DNA of 64,000 nt, from contig JADDTR010000036.1 in NCBI GenBank assembly GCA_015345905.1, positions 98,076 to 162,075 of the forward strand. The letters run 5' to 3'. Position numbers and translations under genes: made by a program. This document shows positions 9,603 to 21,372 of the stretch, one piece after another. The number at the start of each line of letters is the position of its first letter. The stretch's first letter is position 1. The notes beneath the pieces were generated by a model, which did no database searches, had not been told where the DNA came from, and saw nothing but the letters and a program-made list of their open reading frames with translations. This stretch comes from Aotearoamyces nothofagi (Eukaryota > Ascomycota > Leotiomycetes > Leotiales > Tympanidaceae).

Positions 9603-11400
9603 ATGGCCGACAAAATCATTGGATTCGCAGTCACAGGAGTCGCTGCTGGCATTGGCCTCGCCTCCGAGAGCCTCCACGCATACAAAGCCAATAAGCGTAA
9701 CAAACACCGAGGGGAAATGGTTGAAGATGCAAGCAGCTCTGCCTCGCCCCGAGAACTTTCTCCGAGCGCTTCACCTCGTGAAGACGACCAAGAAGAATGG
9801 GATCTCGACGAAGCCCAAGATAGTCTCACGCCTACAGAACCGGAAGCGCAGAGTGAAACACGCGACATCACAGTAGTCGTCGTTCAATTCATCAACAAAT
9901 ACCCAGTTCCGAACTTCAATGGTCCCAGTCCTGGTATCGCATTGCCAGTGATCCTCCCACAACGCAGACCAAAAGATCGAGCACGTGGCTTCATCAGAGC
10001 ATATGCGCCCGTCCTTGCAGAATGTGGAATCGGCCAGCCGATGTTTCTTGACTTTCTCGAGACCTTCAACCAGGCGAGCATGGCATCGCCTTGGATCAAT
10101 GCTATCAACCTGGCCGGGATAGCGGGGTTTTTCGTCTCGCCTGTGATTTCTCTCGTTATTACTGTGGCGATTCAGATAACGATCAAGATTGCTAAGGAGG
10201 TACACAGTCGAGCAAGGTCTGTTTTATGCAAGACAAATCATTTTTAAAGTCTTGTTGACTCCTTTTCAGAACTAACACCTTCCTCGACAAAATCAATGAC
10301 GAATGCTTCCGTCCACGCGGTCTCTACTGCCTCGTCCTAACCTGGAACCCCGAATCCTCTAAAACGTATTCCAGAATCGATCTCACGTCGACAATCGCCT
10401 CGAAAACTGAAGCAAGCACTGGCACCGCCAAAATCACCAATAAATTCCACACCTCGAGTGGCAACACCTATGGTGATTTCGAATTCCCCGAAGCCGCACC
10501 GCTTGTTTTTCCGGCTCTTGATAACTTGGCTGATCAAACTGCAGAGGAGGCGGTCGGGAAGAGGACGAAGTTGAAGAAGAGCAAGGCGTTTGCTAGTGAT
10601 TATATGGATCGGAGAGCTAGAGCCAAATACGTACGCTTTTTATTATAGTATTGAATCTTTATCCGCCCCAAGAGTCTTTTTCTTTCTTTCTTTGTACCTT
10701 TATATCACTGCTAATAAGGATGATTCCGTAGGCGGCAGAGCACCCAGAAAGCTTCCTAGCAAAAGGGCCCAAGGACAAATTCACGTCGAGATATGCCGAT
10801 CCGAATCATCCAGCGAATAGCGGACATATCGTATCGTTGCTTACAGGAGGATATATTAATCCACCATCAATTGGAAGTGGCCAAGGATTTGGTGTTGGCC
10901 TCGGTGGCGGTCTTGGAGGAAGAGGCGTAAATGCCCGCGGAGGAGGTCTCAGCGCTCTCCTAGGCGGCAACTCCAATCTCAACCGAGGCCTAGGAAGAAA
11001 CAACAACGCCTCCGACGAAAAAGACAAAATATATCCACAAGCCCAAAATCAGCTAGGCCAAGGGCGTGGACTGGGTAGCGGTGGCCTTGGAGGGCTACAA
11101 AACGGCGCCGGGCTTGGGGGGTTAATTGATCTCCAATCCGTCCTCGGCACCGGCCTTGGCGGACTCGGGAATGGCATCAAGAAGATCCTTGGGAAGGCAA
11201 GTTGTTCCGCCGCTCCGCCACGTGTGCAGGGGTCGGGAAGCGGGTATCCATGAAATAAGAGTGCTAATATGTTTTAGAATGTTCTTTATATGATGGTTGT
11301 TAATATGCCATCGGCGGAACAGATGTCTGTGGCTATGGGCGCGGCGGATCGAGTTGACGATTTGAATACTGCGATGGAGCAGGATTGGAGAGGGGATTAG
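9603..11400 (+). CDS. conserved fungal protein with Gly-rich region
   Basis: Four exons, 9603..10216, 10270..10630, 10732..11196 and 11278..11400, give 520 aa. The order is a hydrophobic N-terminus (residues 5-22), an acidic low-complexity stretch (45-85), a conserved block with the motif LPVILPQRRP near 120, a strongly hydrophobic segment near 170-195 that looks membrane-embedded, then a basic KRTKLKKSK segment. A glycine-rich region (~360-470) follows, and a conserved C-terminal block beginning NVLYMMVVNMPS. I recall this architecture as a recurrent uncharacterised ascomycete family; no enzymatic motif is visible. The third intron must use a GC donor (AAG|GCAAGT at 11197): reading on gives a stop after 18 codons, while splicing restores the conserved C-terminus. 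Likely membrane-associated; function unknown. Confidence 0.8.
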
Positions 11401-12584
11401 AGGGTGGTGTTTTGGAGGGGGGGGGGGTTATGACTTGATGATGGCGATGGATCATAGAAGACAAAGATGAATCGCTTTTAGTAGGAATCGATTGGCTGTA
11501 CAGCAGTGTTGAGCAGTTGAAGCAACGTCTTTTGAAAATGCACGATATATAATATGAGCATGGTCATCATGACGCTGGGTGAATAATAGGGGGGAGAGCA
11601 GAGTAGGAACAGTTTCAGCGGGTGGCAATGCCAGCTGCCTAACTTTTGTCGCTGCCGCTGAGTTTCAGGGGACATGGAGCAATACTTAGGTTGTCCAGGG
11701 AGTCCCGGTAAGCCTGGACAGGCCCTGTCAAGTACCGGCAAGCCTTAGACGACCGCTGCAAGCATCACTGACAGATGGACGGCGCATGCGACGCCGTGGC
11801 TTGCCTCCTTTTTCCTCAATCAACGCCTCAGCACGTTGCTCGAAGCCACTCATTACTCACCACCCGCCACCTACAGCGCCGATAAGGGCGACGACAACTC
11901 TCCGGCCCTGTTCCTGCACGGCTTGCGTCATCTATGAGCACGAACCTCGCACAAAATTGCCCAGAACAACGCCAAGAACAAACGGCTATGCACAGCGGAA
12001 AGCTGCAGCGGGAGCTTGCAGCGCTGTTGATGCAGGTTTTCATGCTGTGTCCGACATTCTTGGTATGGTCTTTGTATTCCCTCAAGAAAGATACTGCAGG
12101 ATAGACGGGGGGATAGAGGTAGGTGACCTGCAGGTATCACTACTTCTCTTGGCTGGGATCATTGTATTGTTGTAATGGTTCTTTGTGCGGCAAGATTCCA
12201 GTTCAACGGAGACTGTCCCTGTTCTCAACTTTATTGCGCCTGGATGTAGGTAGATGTAGGTGCTCTTACTCTTTCCTTTTGTCACTCTATATTATTCAAA
12301 CTTCATGGCGTGCAGCCTTTGGGGAGGCTATACGCGTAGATGCAGTGCCCCGTCTGTCGTCACGCCAGTAAATGAAGTATCACCGTCGTGGAACAACAAA
12401 CATATTAGCAACAATGTCATTCTCCGCTTTTGGGCATTCATTCTCGAAGCCAGGCAAACCGCGGCCTAATCAAGATCTAAAAACCCCACTCCGAGCAAAC
12501 ACCATATACCCCTTGTCTGCTTCTTCACTCATACGACTTGAACTCTTGCATTATAGAATTCGCATCGAATCTGCAGATTCCGGC
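11401..12584. other. intergenic, no gene seen
   Basis: It holds a run of nine or more G at about 11419 and otherwise mixed-composition DNA. Open frames on both strands (for example 11786-12175) show no family signal, start context or splice structure that I can support. Confidence 0.45.
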
Positions 12585-13894
12585 ATGGCCGGCCAAGCGT
12601 TGATATTCTTCGGGATATCACTGCTGTGCGCCGTCGGTGCCGCCCAGAAAGATAATGGTAATGAATGTGACTGCTTCAGAACAAATGGCTCCTCTGAAGC
12701 ATATTTCAGTTATCATCGATTCTACGACTATCGGCATGTTTCTTCGAAACTCACAACAGACCCAGAAGTCATAACTGATGCATCTGATACGGCCAATGCG
12801 AGCGCCTCGAGCAAATACTTCTCCGATTCATCATGGACATCAGATTGGCAGACGCAGACATGGGATACCAGTGATACTCTCAATACATCTGATTCCGATG
12901 CATCTATACTCATGATCTACTCCCAGAACAACGTATACATTGGTATATTCCTCTTAGTCCCTCGAACCTGGTGTTCCAATTAATTCTCCCAGAATCCAGC
13001 ACCGACACGTCCTCAAGCTACGATACCTATCTCACCCTACGCACAGCACGCACCCCCGATTTCCAATCCTCGGCCGAAATCGACTCGGTAGCAAAAGACT
13101 TCCAATACATCTCCGCCCGCTTCCTCGCCCGCACAACCGGTGGCCACGGCGCCTGTGCGGGGATCTTCACATGGCGCTGCTCTGGCCTCTGTCCCTCGTC
13201 CTCGTCGCCCAACATCGAAGAAGCCGACATTGAGATCCTGACAAACAATCCACACAACCGCATCCAGCTCACGAACCAGCCATCCGAGTCTCCCTCCGGC
13301 GATGCCGTACCGCAAGCCACCGAGAACGCAACCCTCTCGGCCGGAAGCGACTGGAGTGACTGGAACGAGTACCGCTATGACTGGCTCCCAGGCATGAGTA
13401 CGTGGTATGTAAACGGGGAGCAAGTAGGAAACATCAGCTTCCAAGCCCCGAAAAACCCCGCAGGGCTGATCCTGAACATGTGGAGTAACGGCGGCAGCTG
13501 GACGGGCAACATGAGTCTGGGCGACGCGGCATATTTGCAGATCCAGTGGATAGAAATCGCCTATAACACGTCGGGCCCGGTGGCGGGGTCAAAGATGGCG
13601 CGTGGTGAAGCGGAGCGGGAAGCTGAGAGGTCTGTGGTGCAGGTGAGTGATGGCTTTGGGCCTTTTGGGAATTTCCCTCGCTCCTCGATTAGAGAGGCGA
13701 GCCGTCCGCTCGAATCTCGTCGAGATAGCTGTCATGTTGTGTGTAGCATCGATACCAACACGACAATATCAGGAACACCAGTTGTGGTCAGCGGGGCGGC
13801 AGATGGAAGGGGGTTGTATTATGTACGATGTCTGATGTTGGTATTCCCCCTTGTTCTTATTATGGCCGCGGTAGATGTTGGTCGGAATAGATAG
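12585..13894 (+). CDS. secreted GH16-family glucanase-like enzyme
   Basis: Two exons, 12585..12942 and 12993..13894, give 419 aa; the 50-nt intron (GTATAT donor, CCCAG acceptor) restores the family's NNVYI...SYDTYLTLRTAR continuity. Residues 1-20 are a signal peptide. The concanavalin-like fold is represented by DFQSSAEID (142-150), the catalytic ExDxE signature EADIE with Glu196, Asp198 and Glu200, and LNMWSNGG. The family cleaves or transfers beta-1,3(4)-glucan-type polysaccharides, usually at the cell wall or outside the cell. The C-terminus is a hydrophobic segment (about 395-413) after a Ser/Thr-rich stretch, consistent with a GPI or membrane anchor. A GTGAGT at 13643 could start another intron, but no acceptor gives a better tail, so the open reading is kept. 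An upstream in-frame ATG at 12372 is rejected because it would bury the signal peptide. Confidence 0.83.
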
Positions 13895-14363
13895 ATGGAA
13901 TGAACATGCCATGCTAGTAATATTGCTCTCTTAGTGACAGTTGTGATATATCGTCTCGCTGGTTGTTGAACTCTATTCTGTTACTGCTTGTGGATATAGT
14001 TCATTCTGTCTTCTGCCTGAAACTAGTATCACGCATGTCAGACTCCCCTTTTATCTACAGTGGATCTGAGTGTCTGCAATTTATTCGGTACCGCAACATC
14101 TCGTAATTGGGAATCTCATATTCAAGACAAGAACATTATCACACTCCTATACTAATAATTATCTGGTATGCAACCATCTAACAAAGTCCTCGACGCTCGC
14201 CCCCAGGACACCAGCCCAAGAGTATCAGAACAGTAAACCCCCTCCCCCTTTCCCAACCCCAACTAAACTCCGACTACTAGCTCAATACGTCCCGATCTCC
14301 AAGCCTCCATCCCTCCCCCCTTCCGACCCCTCTCAAACACCACTCCTCCAATCCGATACATCC
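13895..14363. other. convergent intergenic region
   Basis: Lies between the 3' ends of the GH16 and PLAC8 genes. The 14200-14360 part is C-rich. No gene seen. Confidence 0.5.
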
Positions 14364-15057
14364 TCACCGGTTCTGCGTACCCGCCGTGCCCGGTGCAATC
14401 TTGACATCGGTCGTCATGTCGGGCTGTATCATGTAGCCTAGGGGCGGCACGCCATTGTCTTCAATGAAATTCAGCTCCTTTTCCATCTGGATGAGCTCGC
14501 AGCAGGTGCAGCAGTAGGTCGTCAGGCAGCCTCCTAGGGAGCCGTTGTCGACGATTCCTAGCGAGGCGGTTGTGAGTAGGGGGTTGGTTTCTCGGTCTAG
14601 GGTCGCTTTGGGGGTGATTGGTAGATAGATAGGTGGGCAAATAGGTAAATCAGTAAGCCAAAAAGCGTACCATATCTCGTCTCGACAATCTTCCGATCGC
14701 CGTACTGCAAGGCCCAGTTAAAGCCACAACACCGCGCCAGCGACCAATTCCAGCAGAACTTGTTGCAGCACGCGTAGTCGTCGAGCGACCCGTACTTGAT
14801 CCGGTGGTGGTTGCGGCCGAACACGATGCAGCCGCACCAGAATGACTCGCAGCCTTGCGGATGTTAGCGGTTGGGTTGGTTTGCCCGGGGAGAAGGGGGA
14901 GGGGAGGAGGGTAGAAGGAGGGCAGAAGGTGGTAGAGAGAGGGGAGGAGGGGGCAGAGGGGGGGAAAAGGGGAAGGGGGTAGCTCACAGAGTCCGACGGG
15001 CGAGAAACAGCCCCACAGACTGGTTTGCCATTCGCGCGCCACGGCGGGTTGGGGCAT
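14364..15057 (-). CDS. PLAC8-family cysteine-rich protein
   Basis: Three minus-strand exons, 15057..14988, 14853..14671 and 14557..14364, give 148 aa. The PLAC8 order is clear: WQTSLWGCFSP near residues 10-20, then CCESFWCGCIVFGRNHHR, a CCNKFCWNWSLARCCG cluster, and a final CCTCCELIQMEKE motif. Family members are small Cys-rich membrane-associated proteins; plant and fungal homologues are linked to cell size, cadmium resistance or calcium handling, so the role here is only inferred. Donors are GTGAGC and GTACGC. Intron 1 is almost pure pyrimidine on the coding strand, which makes unspliced reading of this region misleading. The C-terminus (DMTTDVKIAPG onward) is polar and lacks a recognised motif. 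Confidence 0.88.
14878..14980. repeat. polypurine/G-rich tract in an intron
   Basis: About 100 bases of nearly uninterrupted G and A on the plus strand, with many GGGG and GGAGGGG runs, all inside intron 1 of the PLAC8 gene. It has the composition of DNA able to form triplex or G-quadruplex structures. Confidence 0.75.
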
Positions 15058-16086
15058 TGAGTATTTATAAAATCGAAGAAGATGAAGATGAAGATAGAAG
15101 GAGGCCGAGAAAACAACAAGAGCCCAAAATCCCTCGTTCCTATATCACATATATATATATATATATATATCCTAAAAAAAGCACCTATCTTAGACCCAAA
15201 CCAGACACAGCCAAGAACAGACCAGGGCTCTTTATAACAAGTCCCACGCCCCCAACCCGCGCGCCCACCCAAGACATCACGTCGCGAACAGAAAGCCGCG
15301 TCCTGCTCGCGCGGCGAGAACGAGCCTGCGCGCCCTCTCGTGCTGGAAATGTGGGAGCGGGACGGAAGGGGAGGGGAGGGTTGGAGAGGAATGCTGGGCT
15401 GGGTTGGCGGCGGTGCGATGCGGCGCACGTGTGGCGGCGGCTTGGCGCGGGGACGGGGATGGGAACGGCGGGGATGGGGGATGTGGCTTGGGGGTTGGAG
15501 TTGGGGTGTGGTGGTGGGGATGGATAGGGTTGTGGTGGACATTCCTGGCGGGCGGGTTTGGGTTCGTTCGTTCGTTCCGAGGTTTGGCAGCTGTGTAGAT
15601 ATATAGATGTCTATCTATGCATAACTATACCAGTGTAACTATACCAGTGTTGTTTACTCGCAATATAAGCTTTCCAGCCGCATATCTGCAGCCCCGCGCT
15701 TCACTTATCATATCGCGGCGAAAACACCTCGAGTCCTGAAATACTGCGCGGGCAGGGAGTTGCCGACGCGGTTCACGCAGGCGGAGATGGGTTTCTTTGG
15801 CCGGCATTCGTATAGTATGGCTGGGACGGATGGGGATCCGGGGAGGGTGGAGAATGGGAGACATCATGATGAGTAGAGGCCTGCTTGAGTCTGCAGAATA
15901 TGATATTTTTGGAGGTCGATAAGATTATACACTACGAGTAAACTATACAAAGGCCAGCAGAATGATATTCTCAGCATCTCTAAGTGTTTGAAATCCTGCT
16001 ACGGAAATCTTTTGCTTGACTTTTGTATTAAATAAATAAATAAATAACTAATTACGACTTATCTACTCTCCAATCCTCGTCTCTAT
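15058..16086. other. intergenic, G-rich, no supported gene
   Basis: It holds an (AT)n tract near 15148-15168, a G-rich stretch at 15340-15560 and a short (TTCG)n run near 15564. Long open frames on both strands at 15340-15600 follow from the biased composition. A short minus-strand frame at 15735-15830 is too small to support. Confidence 0.45.
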
Positions 16087-16739
16087 CTAAAGTCTCAGAA
16101 CAGCAAGAGCCGCAACCAGCACAACTCCAATGTAAACCCTCATATCAACACCAGCCTTCGCGCCCGCATTTGTCGCTGTCGCCGCAGAAGCACTGGTCGT
16201 CGTAGTCCCTGTCTCCTTGGTAGTGGTAGTGTCTGTAGCTGTCGCGGTAGCAGCAGCAGTCCCAGCAGCTTCCGTCGTGGTGGCCGCAGCAGCATTTACC
16301 AGCGACGTATCTGAACCGGCGGCAGCCGTGGCGAAGGCGGCGCATATGTTTTCGGAGGAATACGCTGTATAGTCTGCATCGGAAGTGAAGGCTGTAAGAG
16401 CGAGAATTAGTAAAGACTTGGTAAAGATACTCTGGTGTATGTTTATAGGCATGTTCGGCAGTACCTGAGAAATCCAAACACGACGGCGCGTTCTTAGAAT
16501 AGCAAGACGCAACACTTTCTCCAAAGCTCGAGATGCTATCACAGCAAGCGCTGTCGAGGTCGGCTGTAGATGTTGCACATGCCGGGACGGCAGTGATGCT
16601 GCATTTCTCGTTCAGAGACAGGTACGAGGACTGGGGTGGTGTTAGTTGGGTATCAGACGCGCGATATGGATGGGAGGTTTTTTACGATCGGACAGCCGTA
16701 GATGTCGTCAGATAGGACTGTTGTAGCTGCGCTTGACAT
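16087..16739 (-). CDS. 8-Cys surface protein with Ser/Thr/Ala tail
   Basis: Three minus-strand exons, 16739..16686, 16630..16465 and 16391..16087, give 174 aa. Introns have GTAAAA and GTACTG donors, CAG acceptors and a CTAAC branch site in intron 1. Eight cysteines (16, 28, 36, 47, 48, 61, 69, 90) lie in the first 90 residues, followed by a Thr/Ala low-complexity stalk and a C-terminal hydrophobic segment (VYIGVVLVAALAVLRL), the layout of a GPI-anchored wall protein. The spacing does not fit CFEM or hydrophobin patterns. The predicted N-terminus (MSSAATTVLSDD) is not a signal peptide, so an upstream exon may be missing or secretion may be unconventional. Start codon context CACAATGTC is good. 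Confidence 0.65.
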
Positions 16740-17841
16740 TGTGACGGATATTGATTGATGGATGTTAGTAGTTTCAGGCTCTTCTCTACGATGGGGATCG
16801 GGGGGAGGGGAGGAGGAGGGGATTTTCTTATAGACCTCGCGCTGCGTGCTTCCACTGCCACGTTCTCAGAATAAACAGGCTAGAAACTCAGCTGGGTCGT
16901 TTTGGATTGAGGCTGGGTTTAGGCTTGGCTGTCAGTCTGAGTAAGTTGCTGGCGATATGCTGAAAACAGTTACCATGAAGCCGAGACTTGGGGATGGCTT
17001 ATTGCTTGCGATGCGGTGGCTTAAGAGCCGAGTCGACGCAGTTCTAGGAACCAGCAGTAGAGGAAATCGGGCTGGAGATTCTGCTACCAGCTGGATTTTT
17101 GGGCGAGATGTAATGAAGCAAGGGAAAGCTCCACCACGGTATGAGAAACGGCAGGTTAATGTATCCCGTCAAGGGACAGAGCGAGAGCGCAGTATGAATT
17201 ATCATCTTGCTCGATATCTCGCAGGCTCTGGAATTATTTCAGCTGCCAAGTCGGACTCCGAAACGCCACGAGTCATGTCCCGAACGCCTGGATCCAGTGG
17301 TCTAGGAGGAGCAGAACAACTTTAATTGTAGCCAGAATAGATGGGAGTTTACTAACCGTTTGGGACTGTACTATGAGCTGGGTGAAGGGGCGTCGATTTG
17401 ACTTTCGAGGCTGGTCGTGCCAAGTCGTATAGGAACAGCGGGTAACTGGATCAGCTATATATCTCCCCCTTTGTAGGGAAGAGTATACACGTGACGGGGC
17501 GTAAGGCCGTGTAAGAAATTTAGCAGCTATCCATGCAATGCGCCTAGACGGATTCTTTATAACTGTTGTCTTATAATTATTATAGAATAGGTGTCTGTAA
17601 GAGACCATAGGTAGCCATAGGTATCCTCCCAGAATTATCTCAGGGTTAGGGTTATATGTACCGTACGCTGCTCACCTGGGTACTCCCAGATTCCCTTTAC
17701 CTAGACCTTCCCAGACGGAGATTTTCTCATGGGAGGTTCATAAAGAAAAGCTCGAGTATTCTAGGATTACCAGACGGGAATTAATTCTGCCAGCTATGTC
17801 TTTACAGGCGGCTCGAAGTGCTTGGAACCCCCCAGACTCGG

Positions 17842-17848
17842 TTTAGCC
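17842..17848 (-). promoter_or_regulatory. XlnR/Xyr1-type site GGCTAAA
   Basis: A perfect GGCTAAA on the minus strand, about 465 bp upstream of the GH11 start. GGCTAR is the established binding site of the xylanolytic activator XlnR in aspergilli. A single site is weak evidence, but its position before a xylanase gene makes it plausible. Confidence 0.45.
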
Positions 17849-18230
17849 GCCTGGAGTAGCATTAACCGCCGGCGCCTATAAAATCTGGGGTAGAAGAAAG
17901 GACACAATCCATGCATTCTCTCTTCCACCTCCCGTTCGGAATTCACTTTATTATCAGCCCAGGGCTTCCATCTCCTGATCTTCCCCTACGCCGCCAAAGA
18001 CCGTTCGGGCTTCCGCGGTAGACTTCCCTCGCGGGTCGTCGGGCCACAAAACGTGTTTGGGATAGATGGAGCGCGGCAGTTGGACGGTCGTATTGCGGTG
18101 TATATATTACTCTACTGCCCCTGTTTTATGAACCGACTCGGGGAATTACAGGGGCTCGGGGCTCGTGCAAAACAGCCTAAATGGTAACTGTGAATTAATC
18201 TCAAACCCTCGCATTTACAGCCAGAGATGA

Positions 18231-18238
18231 TATATAAG
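18231..18238 (+). promoter_or_regulatory. TATA box of the xylanase gene
   Basis: TATATAAG lies 82 bp before the ATG at 18313, a normal spacing for a strongly expressed fungal hydrolase gene with a short leader. Confidence 0.55.
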
Positions 18239-18297
18239 ACAGATGCTCTCCGCTCGTTGCGAAGAGCATCAACAGTCGTCAACAAACAACTTGTTAG

Positions 18298-19089
<792 letters not shown>

Positions 19090-19654
19090 TCTTAGGAGCT
19101 GGTTGGTCTGTCTTACGTCTACGAGTTTCGCACTAGCTACAGGCACGCCTACGAGCGGTCAGGGCTTCCATCTTCGAGGCTGCTCATTCACTAGATCTGA
19201 TAGGATCGGTCTGAGATCTGTGCAGAGGCAATGTTATTTACCTTCTTCTGTACAGTCTATTTAGTCACATGCTTGTATATATTCTGGCCTTTCGATGAAT
19301 ATCGGTGTATAAATTAAATTCTACTCCCAAGATTCCATTGCTAAATCCAACGTGGGTATCAATTCTGATATATGGAAACATGGTTGGCAACCAAGGTGTA
19401 ATTCTTGTTGTGACCTGAACAAGTCTCGGGTCCTCTTCCTAGTACAGAGACGTACAGTAAGAGTCCTGCAGGTAGCAGGTTCGACCTCCTATTACAAGGC
19501 ACACCTACATTTCTATATTCCGGCCTCTCTCCCCATCAAGGCGCTTCTAATTCGTTTATGAGTGGGAAATTGAGTATTGGCAGTTCGATGTTATCTGATT
19601 CTCAACCATCAAGCCAGGATAGACGCGCAGTCAATAAACTGCAGAGGAAAATAT
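19090..19654. other. convergent intergenic region
   Basis: Lies between the xylanase and caleosin 3' ends. A T-loop-like GGTTCGACC at about 19479 does not belong to a foldable tRNA. No gene seen. Confidence 0.5.
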
Positions 19655-20521
19655 TCATATAAAGCCCACCTCGCTATCTTTAGAACCGATGCCACCCAGA
19701 CTCCATAAGAACCGCGGCCAATCCCTCCAATCCTTCCATCCGTACCCCTGCGCCCAGCCTCTGCCCTCTGCCCTCTCCTCTCTGATCCTCGCAAACATCG
19801 TGCCGTCATAGCACGCCTTCAGATCCTCTTTCGACACCCTGCCATCTCGCTGCAGCAGCAGCCACACGGTCGACCATTCCATGAAGCTAAACGCCCAGCC
19901 GGCCGGATCAGCCGCGACTCTGTGCCTGGCCAGCAGGCGCGCAAGGTCGGCGACGCCCAGGCTCCCCGTGCCGGCGGCGTCGAAGCGCTGGAACAGGTCG
20001 TCGAACATGGGCGGCCTGAAGGCGCCGTCCGCGTCGAGGACGCCGCTGTCGGAGCCGTGCTTGGCCTTGTGGATGCTGTCGACGTAGATGCGGAAGAGCG
20101 GGTCGGGCACGTAGCTGCGCCCGAGGCGGGTCGGGTAGGAGAAGAAGAGCGGGATCAGGAGCGAGAGGAGCGAGAAGGGGATGGAGAACCCGAGGTCGCG
20201 GAAGCCGCTGTAGACGTCGCGCGGCCAGATGATGGAGTCGCGGTCGCGGTCCCAGAACTGCACGTGCTGCTGCAGGGCGCTGGAGGTGTTGGGCTTGACG
20301 TCGCTGGTCGACATCTCCGGGTAGGCGGCGCTGCTCGCGCTGGTGGTGCTCAGCGTGTCCCAGTCGTATTTGTGTATGGGGACGGGGACAGGGACGGCAA
20401 TGGACGTTACGGACGAGTATAGTTTCCCGTCCATGGAGCTGGCCACGCCGTCTGCTTCGCCCTGGTAGATGTCGGACATGGCTGGGTCGTCTGGTGCCCA
20501 CGGGCGTCTATAAGTGCCCAT
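19655..20521 (-). CDS. caleosin-family peroxygenase
   Basis: Intronless, 288 aa. Caleosins are calcium-binding haem peroxygenases of lipid bodies that oxygenate unsaturated fatty acids. The order is a variable N-terminus (1-80), then LQQHVQFWDRDRD with the haem-ligand candidate His86 and an EF-hand-type loop beginning Asp91. A central hydrophobic segment with a proline-containing turn (about 112-130) would insert in the droplet monolayer. The second His region IHKAKHGSDSG (His151/His155) and the FDDLFQRFD block follow. Length is typical of fungal caleosins. A second Met at residue 15 (plus-strand position 20479) is an alternative start. In aspergilli such proteins act in spore lipid bodies and oxylipin formation; that role is inferred here. 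Confidence 0.9.
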   Translation of the reverse strand: MGTYRRPWAPDDPAMSDIYQGEADGVASSMDGKLYSSVTSIAVPVPVPIHKYDWDTLSTTSASSAAYPEMSTSDVKPNTSSALQQHVQFWDRDRDSIIWPRDVYSGFRDLGFSIPFSLLSLLIPLFFSYPTRLGRSYVPDPLFRIYVDSIHKAKHGSDSGVLDADGAFRPPMFDDLFQRFDAAGTGSLGVADLARLLARHRVAADPAGWAFSFMEWSTVWLLLQRDGRVSKEDLKACYDGTMFARIREERAEGRGWAQGYGWKDWRDWPRFLWSLGGIGSKDSEVGFI

Positions 20522-21372
20522 CGAGTCTATCTGGCTCGCGGGCGAAGAGCTTTGAAAAGCAGAGGAGGACTCGACCCTTCTTTATCCCGGGCTGGAGATG
20601 TGTTTGTTTGTCTGATATCGAATGTCACGTCACTGCCCATCCTGGCCAGGGCCTGTCTGCTCTTGCCAGCCGTGTCGCATGTTCACGTGTCAATGTCAGC
20701 GCTGCTGGCCGGCGGTGCGATAACGTATCAGGGGACTCGACGTTGCAGGGAGTAGATGGGAATCCGTATCGTATAATCAATGTATCAATCATATAATAGA
20801 AATATATCATACAAGACAAATATATCATATAATCAAACATATCATATAATACAAATCTCGAGTCTCGGAGAAGGCCGAATGAGAAAGGGCCCCGCATCCA
20901 CCGCCACGACCCCTATCATGTGATCTCCCAGTGATGTCGCACTCTGTGCTATCCAGCGCCCCTTTAATCCCACCCACTCCCCTCCTCGAGTCCGCGGTGG
21001 CAGACAGTGTTATCCAGCTCCGGCCCTGTCCAAAGGTGCCAGCGCGCACATCTGCACCCTCGAGGATAGCGTTGCGCGGATACGATGACGTCCTGTACAA
21101 GGACATACTGTGTGTACTGTATGTAGTACGCGCATACCTGGCGCTGGCAATGTCTATTTGCTACAGTATTAGCGGCCATCCCGAGTCCTGGGCAGCGCTG
21201 CGGCAGGTACCTGCATGCCAGCAGTGTCAGGGATCGCTGGCAGCCGAAAGGGTTCTTTGTACAGGTACAAGAACAAGACATCGCAGCAAAAGTACCGCAC
21301 ACGCCGACATCTACAAGACACCACTGCTATCGCTGCTATCACGCCCACGGCCTTCCGGAATAAGCTTCAATC
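20522..21372. other. divergent promoter region, no gene seen
   Basis: Separates the leftward caleosin gene from the rightward methyltransferase gene. It contains an AT-rich ATATCATATAAT repeat (20770-20850). Short open frames have no recognisable content. Confidence 0.5.

Noticed and set aside
14718-15542. 274-codon minus-strand open frame over the PLAC8 gene
   Set aside because: Pro/Ser-rich translation from the polypyrimidine intron and G-rich flank; the spliced PLAC8 model explains the region.
17638-17655. GGGTTAGGGTTA string as an interstitial telomere repeat
   Set aside because: Only two units, within the range of chance.
19440-19500. Possible tRNA from a GGTTCGACC T-loop-like string
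   Set aside because: No matching acceptor, D or anticodon stems can be drawn around it.
19922-20422. 166-codon plus-strand open frame inside the caleosin gene
   Set aside because: Val/Glu/Ala-rich shadow of the antisense caleosin coding strand.
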